Below, one piece after another: positions 50,001-61,503 of a DNA stretch of 64,000 nucleotides (its first letter is position 1; each line of letters opens with the position of its first letter). The position numbers and the translations under genes are program-made. Origin of the DNA: Laccaria trichodermophora (Eukaryota; Basidiomycota; Agaricomycetes; Agaricales; Hydnangiaceae); contig JACTVC010000044.1 of NCBI GenBank assembly GCA_018417955.1, positions 62,001 to 126,000 on the forward strand, in the 5' to 3' direction. The notes under the pieces were generated by a model, which did no database searches, was not told the origin of the DNA, and was given only the letters and a program-made list of their open reading frames with translations.

Positions 50001-51130
50001 ACGTGAAAGACCATCATGCCTGGACTTTCGGCTGTAGCCTCCTATTTGTCTGTGTTGAAAAGCAAGCCGCATGGCCCGCTATGGTTCATCTTGGACCCCA
50101 TTGTACATTACTTAAAACCATCTCTGTCATTTCATTGGTTAAGCATTCCCTGACTCTTTACCAATACCATTCGCATTTTTTTGTACAGACTATGTCGATA
50201 ATTTTACACCATATATTCTTGTCATTCTAGGAGTTCAATTGAGTTTGCTCACCGAAATTACAATTAATCATCACATTTATAGTATTTATTGTTCGTTATT
50301 GTTTGAATTATATGCAGCAGCCATACTAATATTTCCCAGCTTCAGAATATATATCTGACTTATTGCAGCTTTTTAATTGCACAGACAGATATTGATCTGT
50401 AATTGCATGTGATTGGAACAAGTCACTCAGCACTCAGGCTCTATCTGCTCTTGGTTTATAAATGAATATAATTGGTTTGCACATGGTAACATTGTAGCAC
50501 CCAAAATAATATTTTCTGGTTTCAGAATATATATCTGACTTATTGTAGCTTTTTAATTGCACAGACAGAGATTGATCTGTAATTGCATGTGATCGGAACA
50601 ATCACTCAGTACTCACATGCTATCTGCTCTCAGTTTATAAATGAATGAAATTAGTTTGCATAGGGTAACACTGTAGCACCAAAAATGATATTTTCCAGTT
50701 TCAGAATATATCTGAGTTGTCGAAGCCTTTTAATTATGCAACCACTATTGCACATGATCGGTTCACACTTGGTGTAAGTGTTCTTGTCATTGCTTGGGCT
50801 GAATGATGTCCATATTGTTGAAAGTTCGAGCCTGCAATACAGTGAAGTTATTACCAGTTTATGTGTCCTATGTATGTAATGAAATTGTCCCTTTGCTGGA
50901 GTTATTTAGTATATATTCTGAATTCAAATGTTGTCTGATAAAGATGTTAGGTACTTTAAAGTCAGGCATCATCCACATGTGCCATGACTTGGTCTTCATC
51001 GGCCAACTCATCTGTATCGGCCATGCCAGACGTGGATGCTGACAAGGGGGTCATAGAGGCCTTCTCTTTCCCTTTAGTGGTTGCTCGTTGATTAGAGGTT
51101 GATGCCTTTTGTGCTGTAATTTTTTTAGCT
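50001..51130 (+). repeat. Interior of A with a ~185-bp tandem repeat
   Basis: Units with CAGAATATATATCTGACTTA and TTTTTAATTGCACAGACAGA start near 50341, 50522 and 50701 (the last one partial). The rest holds no recognised feature. Confidence 0.6.
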
Positions 51131-51139
51131 TCTGATATT

Positions 51140-51690
51140 TTGTAGTGTTCTTGGCTTTATCTAGGTACATGGGATATGGTTGACTTTGAACAAACAGCCC
51201 TCCATCCTTCAGTCTTAGTACAGTTGAGGCTGACCACAGGAGAGGGTTACAAGTGACTGCTGATTATGATATGGAAAGACAGGACAGGCAAGCAGAGAAT
51301 GATAGTCAAGACTGACTATGGGAAAGGGTTACATACTGACAATTGATCATGAAGATCAGATATTATATATATAGCTTACAGTGAGATGTCAAAGAATGCA
51401 AACCCTTCAATGTCATGCCCAAGTTATGTTTCACATCAGTGGTGTTCTGTCTTTCCATTTGGCAGCCCCAGCCATTCTCTGGTCATATCTAGGCACTGAT
51501 CTATGTCTGCCAACCATATTCAACCTTGACATGATCTCTGCACGTGGTCTCTCTGAAGAGTTTGAAGTCTCTGACATCCTGTCTCATTTGCCACTATGCA
51601 ACCCTTTCCAATAGTCAGTCTTGACTATAATTCTCTGCAAGGTACAAAGGCTGAATGATGGAGGGCTTTTTGTATAAAGTCAACTTCTTT
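51140..51690. repeat. Fold-back sequence in A
   Basis: About 51175-51335 and 51560-51685 are inverted copies (GTTGACTTTGAACAAACAGC and its partner, and TAGTCAAGACTGACTAT). A related but truncated copy lies at 63700-63870. It is non-coding. Confidence 0.6.
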
Positions 51691-53219
51691 ATTTTCATGT
51701 ACCTACACAGTCAAGGACTTGTGGGTGTGGGCCAGTGCTTTGCATGGCATGTATGAGTCCTTCCTGTGGACTCTAAATTTGATTTTGGAAATTGGTCATG
51801 TGACCACCCTTCTGACATCCCATCAGCTGCAATAACATGTAATCACTTTATGATTTTCTGAGTTTTCTTCTATATTTGCAAATGGACCCTGAGCCCTGAG
51901 TCTAGCCATCAATATCATAGCAACAATGTGTACTATTCTTATTTTTCCTTTCTTTTTTTTTGATTTTATAGCAAATTTTCCCAAATTTATAACTATTTTT
52001 CTGTTTATGGTAAAATATTCCCACAGTCCTGTTTGCATATATCTTGTTAATTATATTTTGTGACCTATAATAGCATGCTCTATATATCTGTGATAATTTT
52101 CCGTTTTGGGTTAAAATTCCCACGGTATCAGAAACACAGCCTCTCACTTAGCTCCATTAACAAAAATTGTAGCCCCTTTCCTTACCTTTACAAATATATA
52201 TAAATAATGTCATGCAGACCATTCCTCATTGAGAAAAACACAAAATACTGAAAAAATTGGACACTTTTTGGAAATTGTCATGCATTTTTGACCAATATCT
52301 CAAAGAGCAAGAAGGCTGGTCTGATGATATAGTCACATTGCATAATATGATACTATTTTTACATAGGTGTCTTGATTTTCCATATTTGGATATGGACCCT
52401 GAACACTGGACATAGCCCCCTCATACCTTATAGCCACAAAAAAGTATCATTTTGATTTTTTACTCATTTTTTTTAAATTTGCTAGCCATTTTCCTTACTT
52501 TGTTCTATATTTAGATATGGACCCTGAACCCTGAACACAGCCCCTTCAACACCATGGCAACAGAGAAGATCCCTCTTGATTTTTGGGTATTTTTTCTGAT
52601 TTTCTGGCAACTTTTAGCTTGTTTCTATATTTAGATATTGACCCTGAACCCTGAACACAGCCTCCCCAACTTACTAAGCAATATTCTGATTTTTTACATA
52701 TTTTTTGCCATTTTTCTTGTCATTTTTCCTGATTTTATGGCTGCTTTTCTGTTTAAGGGAAAAGGTTCCCACGGTCATGAAAGGTGAATCAATGAATGAA
52801 TGAATGAAAATTTTGTCTAAGTCCTCAGTTGATAAAGAATGAGTCTTACTCGTAAACTTGTAAGGACTCATAATATCATTGTAGTCAAAAAAATCAGACA
52901 CTGCAAACTTTGCTAATGAAAAAGCAAGACACTACAAATATTTGTAGTCTGGAAAAGCGGACACTATAAACTTTTGTAGTCTTAAAAAGCAGACACTACA
53001 AATTCTGTAGTCTAAAAAAGCGGACACTACAAAACTTTGTAGTCTAAAAAAGCAGACACTCCCAATTTTTGTAGCCTTAAAAGATTTGACCGTACACTAC
53101 AAACTTATACGAGACTACAAATATGAGACTACAACTTTTAACGGGCAATACAAACTATTGTAATAGAAAAAAGGGGGCACTACAAATTTGTAATAGACAC
53201 TACAATTTACAAAGGTGTG
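51691..53219. repeat. Z-type arm and TTTGTAG satellite inside A
   Basis: About 51780-52780 contains GGTCATGTGACCAC and repeated GGACCCTGA units as in G. About 52900-53200 holds degenerate TTTGTAGTCT / AAAGCGGACACTACAAA satellite units. No gene is present. Confidence 0.55.
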
Positions 53220-54760
53220 TGTTTGTTGTTTGAGGACGGACACTAATGTCACACTTTGTGATGTGCCATCTTGCACCCAACAACCACCACGACATTCGCC
53301 GACAACGACCACCACGACCAACAACGAATGGCGACAAGGGCCCAGCACCACACAAGGACCACACGATGGCCCAGCAACGACAACCGGCCACCAGCGCCCA
53401 TCTACCAGCTCGTGGCGCCCATCCACCACCATCAACAAACGACGATGAGCACTCACCACCACTTCGCGAGCGCCCACGCCCACTGCCCACCATCCTCGAA
53501 CGGAAACGAGGGCCGAGCACCCCGTCAACGAACACCCATCACCGGTGTCAAGAAACGGCAATGAGCGCCCACCCACTGTGAACGCCCTCCACCACCATCA
53601 TCAACATATGACAACGGTGACGGGATGACGACGACGACGACGACGTTAGTCATCGTCGTCGTTTCATATTGCAGATGGTATGTACACCCCACCTCTATCA
53701 CCACCCACCCAACTAACACAACACCACCGCCGTCGACCGCTCACTGGTGGTTGACGGTGCGCACACCCCACATCAGCACTCCCCCAAAGGGAAGGTGACG
53801 GGCGGCCACCCTCACGTCGTGAAACGACACAACACCGCACACATACAAAACAACACAGGACCCAACGACGACAATTACGACGAACGACGAGGATGGACCA
53901 CGATGCCGCACAATGACGACAGACGACGATGCCGCACAACGATGACAAACGACGGACGACAACGACAACGGACAACGGATGACAACATCGTACAATGATG
54001 ATAGACGATGGACGACGACGCCGTATGACGATGATAGATGACGGACGACGACGCTGTACGACAATGATAGACAACAACAACGGACAACAACGATGGACAA
54101 CAACGACAGACAATGACAGACAACGACATCGATGACGATGACAACCAGCCGAGCGCCCACCACCATGAATGGCGATGAGCACCCACAAGCACCACACACG
54201 AACGGCGATAAGGGCGCACGTCCACCACACACGAACGGCGCACACCACGCCCTCCCCCCTCCCTCACTCCCTTTTCCCTTTCCCATCTCTCTTCCCTCCC
54301 TCTCTCCCTCTTTTCCCTTTCCCCATCCCTCTTCCCTCCCTCCCTCTCTCCCTCCCTCCCCACATCCCTCTCTCCATCCCCCCCTACCTCCCTCCCTCTT
54401 CCCTCCCTCTCTCTCCCTTTTCACCCTTTTCCCTCCCTCCCTCTTCCCTCTCAATCCCTCTTCCCTCCACCCCTCTTCCCTCCCCCTATCCCTCTTCCCT
54501 ACTCCCATCCCTCTTCCCTCCCCCCATCCCTCTTTTCTCCCTCCCCCCATCCCTCTTTTCTCCCTGCCTGCCTGCCTCCCTCCATCCCTTCCTCCATCCC
54601 TTCCCTCTTCCCTCCCTCCCCCCTAGGTGTTCCCTTCAACATCTTCCCTACACCCCCCTCCCTCTTCCCTTCAACATCTTCCCTACATCCCCCTCCCTCT
54701 TCCCTTCAACTTACCCCTTCCCTTGAACATCCCCCTTCCCTTCTACCTCCCTATTCCCTT
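53220..54760. repeat. CGTCGTC module and C-rich minisatellite, A right copy
   Basis: The inverse arrangement of 48841-50000. It has a TCACACTTTGTGATG dyad (53249-53263), ACGACGACGACGACGTTAG (53627-53648 region), CGACGACG-rich units to about 54240, then CCCTCTTCCCTCC repeats. It is judged non-coding. Confidence 0.65.
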
Positions 54761-54904
54761 TGATGTAAAATAATGTAAAATAGATTTCATGTAGCTAATA
54801 AATACACATCTATCTTACCTGTTCAGATTGGAATGTCATAAGGAATTCTAAGGGGTAGGTTATCAGCTTAAGTCTCTGAAACAGCTGAAATAACTTAGGA
54901 GAAA

Positions 54905-55390
54905 TCCTGCCAAGGTATGGTATGACCATGGTAGGTGTGGTATGGCATGTATGGTATGGTATGGTATGGTATGTATGACAGGTATGGTATGAACATGGTA
55001 TGGTATGGTATGGTATGTATGGTATGGTATGGTATGTATGGTATGGTATGGTATGACAGGTATGGTATGGGATGGGATGTGTGGTATGGCATGTATGGTA
55101 TGGTATGGTATGGTATGTATGACAGGTATGGTATGAGCATGGTATGGTATGGTATGTATGGTATGGTATGTATGACAGGTATGGTATGAGCATGGTATGG
55201 TATGGTATGTATGGTATGGCATGGTATGACAGGTATGGTATGAACATGGTATGGTATGACATGTATGGTATGGTATTGTATGACATGTGGTATGAACATG
55301 GTATGGTATGACATGTATGGTATGGTATGTATGGTATGGTATGAACATGGTATGGTATGACAGGTATGGTATGACAGGTTTGGTATGACT
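54905..55390. repeat. GGTAT pentamer array in the right repeat of A
   Basis: About 480 bp of (GGTAT)n with interspersed GACAGGTATGG and GAACATGG variants; the mirror run is at 48560-48690 and is much shorter. Open frames here encode a meaningless YHTIP repeat. Confidence 0.9.
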
Positions 55391-56226
55391 ATGGGATGTA
55401 ATAATATTATACCATGGACCATACCATATGCTATTAGTGCCATGTTTTTTAGCTGATTCTTCCTCAATTTTGCTTGTATAGAGTACATTATTATTCAATT
55501 TTTTGTTCTGAAAATCTCCAGATAGATAGGGAGTAGATCTAAATCCTTAGAAAAAGAATGTAAAAAGTATTAAGTTCTCATTGAGTTATTGAGGTTCAGC
55601 CAGTAGTGGCCAATATAAAAATGCTGCCTTTGAAGTGAGTTATATGTGGAGTGGTACTTGGTGTTGTTAAAGTACACAAAATGTCTTGTCTTCTTTGCTT
55701 CTCAAAGACCACATCATCACAGTTTGTTTGTAATGAATATTGTTCTAATTGAAAGAAATGGGAAGGATATATAACATTAAATGGCTTTTCATGCATGACA
55801 AAACCTGGGATAAAGCTCAATAGAACTGATTTCCAAAGAATGGAATTACTATCTCACCTCCACTTGTAGCTTATAATCTCAACAAAAACCTGAAGAACCT
55901 TTCCACAAAAGATGGCACCCAATGGACCAGTATTGCAGCCTGCAGAAATAATTTATATATTTTGAAAAAGGACCCCAGACACCCTTTGTCAGCTTTGGTA
56001 TGATGGTATGGTATGGTATGAGATCATTTGGTATGGTATGAGATGACATGGTATGGTATGGTAACATGGTATTGGTATGAGTGGGATATGGTATGGGTTT
56101 TCCATTCCATGGTACCATGGTATTGGTATCAAGCTCATATACCACCCTGGAATGGGTACCCTCAAGGTACCCTAAATCAAGGAATTGATGTACCTCATAG
56201 GTACCCTAAAATGGGTGACTGAAGTG
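55391..56226 (-). repeat. Right terminal inverted repeat of A
   Basis: Mirrors 9963-10106 plus 47331 to about 47970, ending GGGTGACTGAAGTG. Confidence 0.85.
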
Positions 56227-57333
56227 ACATGTCATAATTTGGTGTCATTTGGCTAACCCTTCTGCTTTTGTGTGCAGCTCATATTACTAATTTTGAAAGA
56301 AAATACTGTAACTCTGTCAAATCTAATCTGAATTACATAAAATAAAATCCAGAAAAAAGCTAGAATTCCGCGCAATTCGATTACGTAGATTTGTGCACTA
56401 TATATTACATAATTGACATGTCATTTCCCAGCTTATATCTGCAATTCTGAAAGAAACTACTGCAACTCTGTCATATCTGATCCAAATTACATAAGATAAA
56501 ATGCAAAAATACTATACAACTGCAAGAAATTTAATTACATACATTGTAGTAGTATACACTACATAATTGGTCCTGAAAATGAGAAAAGCATCTATAAAAG
56601 TGTATTCAAAAGAAAAGCTGCCACTTACTGGATACCACTTATAACAAAACTATAAATAACTGCTGCCACATGCACTAGTTCACATAGCTATATATAATGT
56701 GACAACTATACAATGGACAAAATGATGCAATAGAACTGATGAACAATAGTGTTTGGCAGATAGATGAATTGCCATTAACTGGTGGTGACCATGTTGAGTG
56801 ACAATCTGTGCCATCACTGGACAGATCACATGGTCAGTAAAACCTTTTACTTTATACCATCAACTACACAAATGATGCCAGAAGCGTACAAAGCTAGAGT
56901 GCCTGAAACCCCTGAAAACCTGAATGTGAGAAACCATCAATTTTCATGGGAAAAAGGCAAAGTTCAGTGTTAGAACACTGAAAATTTTCTTGAGATCAAG
57001 GGTAATAAACGAGTCTCTTTGTAAACTCAGAGGACTTGTAATGAGAGTTCACACCATCACCAGATACTATCAACTACAAAAATGATGACAGAAGTCTATA
57101 AATAACTAGAGTGCCTGAAACCCTGAACATAGAAGACTACAAAAGGCTAGAGACCCTGAAACACTGAACACTGAACATGGGAAACCATCAATTTTCGTGA
57201 GAGAAAGGCAAAGTTCAGCTTTAGAATGCTGAAAATTTCCTTGAGATCAAGGGTAATAAATGAGTCTCTTCGTAAACTCAGAGGACTAGTAAATGCATTG
57301 TCATGCATGGTGTTGAGTCAATTGAAAACAAAG
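56227..57333 (+). repeat. Two tandem repeats right of A
   Basis: About 56227-56580 holds two copies of a ~186-bp unit (ACATGTCAT start, GAAAGAAAATACTG). About 56840-57300 holds two copies of a ~225-bp unit with ACCATCAATTTTC and GATCAAGGGTAATAAA. No gene is present. Confidence 0.65.
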
Positions 57334-57486
57334 TACTGTACCATTTCGATCAATTCGGCAGTCACATGACTTTTTTGTGTTTTTGATGAATCTCAAAAAA
57401 TCGGACAAATTGAGAAAAAATTAAATCCGGGGTCAAAAAAAATTGGCGTTACACGTTACTGCCGAATTGATTGAAATGGTACAGTA
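57334..57486. mobile_element. 153-bp MITE-like inverted-repeat element
   Basis: The ends TACTGTACCATTTC and GAAATGGTACAGTA extend to inverted repeats of about 28 bp (one mismatch). No flanking duplication was recognised. Confidence 0.6.
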
Positions 57487-57561
57487 GAGACAACAGTGTC
57501 TTTGTTTTCAATGTCATTGAAAACAAATAGGTGCAATCTGAACTACCGTGCGCACGGTAGT

Positions 57562-58247
57562 TGTTATGGTACCCTCATCGCAATCAGTACAGTCTTCAAT
57601 TCCTATTCCCTCTTATCCCATTATGTCTCCTGATCCTATGCTATATTCTCTCATCTGTATATTAACTTAATAGCGTGTTTATACCCGGATCCAACATGAC
57701 TATGTTCTTTGTACGCGACACATCTGTTTAATACTATTTGGCAAGCGTAGTACTAACAAACAGACACAAATGTAGAATAAGATACAATCGTACTTACTAG
57801 AAGGCTTCAGAAGGTTCTAACACCTTCTCTTGGAATCTAGAATCATTAGTAGAGTACTTAAGATGTTCGTAAACCGTGAATGAAGGATACCTCTTTTTTA
57901 CCCATAAAACTTCATGTGAACTTATTAAGTTTAAGTACAACTTGGACCATTAAGTAACTGATAAAGCCGTGTGCTATCGTATACTTAAATCAGAAGCATT
58001 AACATCTCAGTACTAACGTCTCCAATACTAGTTGCATCATCCACGTCGTCAACGCAGAAGTAATCAAGACTACGATTCATGTCAAGGATTCATGTGATCC
58101 AAGGAATACAATCATGCACTCGACTCATCTTCAGCCTCATTTGCTGGAGTACAGGACTATCATTAGTAAGTAGTACTTACTATCCAAGTTACTAACTATT
58201 GTGTATTTGCAGGAATACACCAACGTTCGAGTCGAGGAACTCTAACA
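57562..58247. mobile_element. Solo LTR of a retrotransposon
   Basis: A 686-bp sequence starting TGTTA and ending TAACA is flanked by the 5-bp duplication GTAGT (57557-57561 and 58248-58252). It has no internal region or coding frame. It interrupts a palindrome, CTACCGTGCGCACGGTAG, at the GTAGT. These traits fit a solo LTR of a Ty3 or Ty1 type element left by LTR recombination. Confidence 0.85.
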
Positions 58248-58373
58248 GTAGTTCAGATTGTCTTTGTTTTCAACATCATTGAAAACAAATATGTGCAATC
58301 TGAACTACCACACATGCGGTAGTTCAGATTGCATATGATGATTACTATTTGCATTGAACATTCCCACCAAATT

Positions 58374-58438
58374 ATGACATAGGACTGGGTTCATCTGAGC
58401 CCCAGCTAGGGCTCAGACAAGCCAAGTCCTACATCATA
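58374..58438. repeat. Imperfect hairpin
   Basis: Inverted arms of about 29 bp around a CAGCTA loop, related in its core to the hairpin at 9906-9959. Confidence 0.6.
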
Positions 58439-59037
58439 GGCTATTTTATACAATGTCACCAAAGGCCACTGCCTGTACCATCCACCTGCCAATGCCCTAC
58501 ACCAGCTGCCCCATAACGACAGCTCCCCAGTAATGAGTGCTTGCAACAGCATGCAATGCATTGCCACATTGCTGCCAGGCGACGTGACAATGAGATGACG
58601 AATGACATGATTTCATCATCTTAGGTGAGTCCTGACTGCCCCACCTTTTACTGACACCATTATGTGAAGGCAACATCACTCAGCAACACCACTTACTGAA
58701 CTACCATGGGTAGTTGATTTGACTAACATTTTGATACACTTTGTTGACTGTCAAACAACTCCTCAAAATTACTCAACATACTTACCAGCCAACTACATTT
58801 AAAGTGAGCTGTTGTCTACATTATGAGACAGGCTTAACATTCTAAGTTGATACCATAGATCTAAGAACCAGACTGCAACTATGAGTGAGGACATACACAA
58901 TGTTGTTGAAGCTAGCTCAAAATACTTCTATAATATGTCTACATTTCCTAGTACTATCTGCCAATAAAGTTCAACAAATGTATGGCTGTCTACAGCACTA
59001 CAGGACCAATTCAAATAGACAAAACCTTGTACTGTGT
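58439..59037. other. No feature seen
   Basis: Mixed-composition sequence without a convincing open frame, splice pattern or repeat. Confidence 0.4.
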
Positions 59038-60120
59038 ACACAATGTCCCTTTCAGGCCAGGCTTCTTCCTTTTTTTAGTCATTTCCCCACAATGTGATAT
59101 TTAGCCTCTTCTTTTACCTTTCTAAATATGTTGAAATCAAGCTAGCCATAGGAAAGATGTTTTGCCTCATATCTCCACAACAGGAGCACTTTGGGACATA
59201 ATTTGAAGAGATTCTGAAAGCTACAATACAAGGCTGCAGCTTTTGTTTGTTTTTCCTATTTTGGGAAATTGGTCATGTGACCACCCCATTGGACCCTGAC
59301 ATGTATTATTATCTTGGTTTCTTCCACTTTTTAGTCATCCCCAATGATGTTTACTTTTTTGGATATATTTAGTAGACCCCGAAAGCAGTACCTAATATTA
59401 TATACCATATTTGGAAATGCACCCTGGACCCTGAGGCAATATATAGCAGGCAGGCAATGAAATATGGGCAGGGGCCAATGAAATGAATAAAACATAGAGC
59501 AGGCAGGCAATGAAATATGGGTGTGGGACAATCAAATGGATAAAAATAGAGCTGGATAAATAAGTAAATTTAGCCTGGGAGGCAAAGAAATAGGTGGATG
59601 GAAGCAAAGAAATAGCTAAAACATCGACCAAGGGAAGCAAAGAAATGGATGGATGGGAGGAAAGAAATACCTAAAACATCAGCATAGGGAAGCAAAGAAA
59701 TGGATGCATGGAAGGAAAGAAATATCTAAAACATCAGCCTAGGGAAGCAAAGAAATGGATGGCTGGGGGAAAGAAATATCTAAAACATCAGCCTAGGGAA
59801 ACAAAGAAATGGATGGCTGGGAGGAAAGAAATATCTGAAACATCGGCCTAGGGAAGCAAAGAAATGGATGGCTGGAAGGAAAGAAATATCTAAAACATTG
59901 GCCTAGGGAAACAAAGAAATATACACCTAGGAGGGAAAGAAATAGCCACATGGGAGGAAAGAAATAGATAAAACATCGTCCTAGGTAGAGAAAGACATAT
60001 AGAGCTGGCAGGGGAAAGAAATAGAGGGCTAGGGGTGAATGACATGGCAAAGATATCAAGCCAACACACCAATGACATGACCTGGCCATTCAAATGACAT
60101 GAATTTCATATCATTTGCCA
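59038..60120. repeat. Z-type arm and ~55-bp tandem repeat
   Basis: 59038-59330 is the inverse of 1-290. 59410-60030 holds repeats such as GGGAAGCAAAGAAATGGATG and GAAATATCTAAAACATC with a period of about 55 bp, then AATGACATG-rich sequence that resembles the TGAATGAATGAAAT tips of G. It is non-coding. Confidence 0.65.
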
Positions 60121-60150
60121 CACCATTTCATATCTTAGAATTTATTGGCT

Positions 60151-61503
60151 TCAATGAAATCTCTGTGCTGGCATTTGCCTTGTGTATTTTATATAAGTGG
60201 TAGCTACCACTCTCCATGACAATGCGGGCATTCGCTCTGGTATGGATGTAGGAGATGTAGTGTCGACGTCCATTGCATCCTGGTGGTTACCCTCGACGGC
60301 GGCAGGTAATCGCGTCATCATGAGTATGGAGAGTACGGGGTCGTCGTCCACTTTCATGGCCTGGACAACATTCTCACGAGCAGTGTTAGTTCGCGCCAAC
60401 GAAGGTCGGAAAGGCATAGAGTTGGCATCATTTGTGGCAAGGATGTCATCCTCGAAAGCAGTGGGTATACATGCTAACGCGAATGGGGAAGGAGAGGGGT
60501 TGTCAATTGGCTTGACCTCGTATCGTTGTGGGCTTGACAGTGAGAGAGATTTCTGGCCTTCAAAGACCAGACGACGACAGTTCCCTGCACAACTACTGCA
60601 GGCATAGCTGTCGGTTGGGAGAGATTGTTTCTGGAGAGTCACTAGGGTTACTGCAGGCTGAGAATCATTGTTTGTCATAGTCAAATTATTACCCTCGAAA
60701 GCAGCGGGAGTTCGCGCTATTGTGGGTACAGAAAACGCAGAGCCATCGCCCTCGAAAGCAGCCAGTATTTGCACTATCGAGGGTGTGGGGTTACCATGAG
60801 CAAGGAAATCGGCTAGGGTGTTGAATTCTTCTGCCAACGATACTCCCTTCCCCCTTTCCCTAATCCCTATCGGAGTTACAATTTCGTGACTGGTGAAGTT
60901 GTCAGAAGGGTAAGTAATTGAATTCATCAAGTAGAGTAACGGGGAGGCCTGTTGGCTGCCACCAGGTTTAATTGATGGTCAAGGGTGATTAGGGCATCGA
61001 CAAGGAGGGAAATTCTCATGGACTATAATCGTTTGAGTTGTTGGGGTCCAGGATTCCCTGTTCATAAGGCATTGAGGGTAGCAGTCACTCGCGCAAATGC
61101 AGTGGGCATAACTCACGTCATTTGGGAGAGATGACAGTGGACTGGTCATGGTCAAAGCTACTGAAGACGAGAGGTCGTCGTTCCGCCCAATTGTGACACC
61201 ACTCTCGTAAAGGGAGAGTAATTGCGCTAAGGTGGGTCTTGGGGTGGCATGGGTGGCCTGATAGTCTGTTGTCTCGTCTTTGGATAGAGCTGTCATGGAG
61301 GAGAAATCATTGATCAACCTAATAGCATAGTTCCCCATGAGAGCTGCGAGAATCCACGCTGGTGAAGTTTCCAGGAGAATTTGGTCGGCTGGGTCGATGG
61401 TTGGCTCGCTTTCATGCGGAGTGGTCATTAGTGAGGAGTGGTCGTTCAGCTGAGTAGCGTCGTCACCCTCGAAAGCTGTGGGATTTCGCGCTAACGAGAT
61501 GGC
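60151..61503 (-). pseudogene. Tandem-repeat protein gene, 5' end cut by A2, one in-frame TGA
   Basis: Not recognised. One minus-strand frame runs from 61503 to a stop at 60151, broken only by TGA at 60979-60981. About seven diverged units share the pattern A-x-x-P-x-A-F-E-G-D-D with a downstream N-D (for example ARNPTAFEGDDATQLND, ARTPAAFEGNN and ACIPTAFEDD). The pattern SLP-[NT]-D-x-SYA followed by close-set cysteines occurs twice (about 61078-61135 and 60580-60625), so a module of several repeats plus a Cys motif seems duplicated. The 5' part is missing because element A2 starts at 61504. The TGA may be a nonsense mutation, or it may lie in an unrecognised intron. Confidence 0.5.

Larger units (their letters stand above)
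9963..56226. mobile_element. A: KDZ-type palindromic element hosting B
   Basis: The left end CACTTCAGTCACCCATTTTAGGG at 9963 pairs with its inverse ending at 56226. The left inverted repeat is split by B (10107-47322) and resumes at 47331. With B removed, A would be about 9.04 kb. Near-identical terminal repeats run about 750 bp and diverged similarity extends about 2.9 kb. No transposase was found. The flanks (CACACATC and ACATGTCA) do not form a clear target duplication, so the two ends may have been rearranged since insertion. Confidence 0.8.

Noticed and set aside
53664..54550. Long frames of 190-270 codons on the minus strand, with overlapping ones on the plus strand
   Set aside because: They lie in the 3-bp periodic CGTCGTC module and the CCCTCTT repeat. 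Frames on both strands are open and low in complexity, with no splice pattern or conserved motif.
54863..55498. Long frames encoding YHTIP-type peptides
   Set aside because: Pure product of a GGTAT pentamer array, open in several frames at once.
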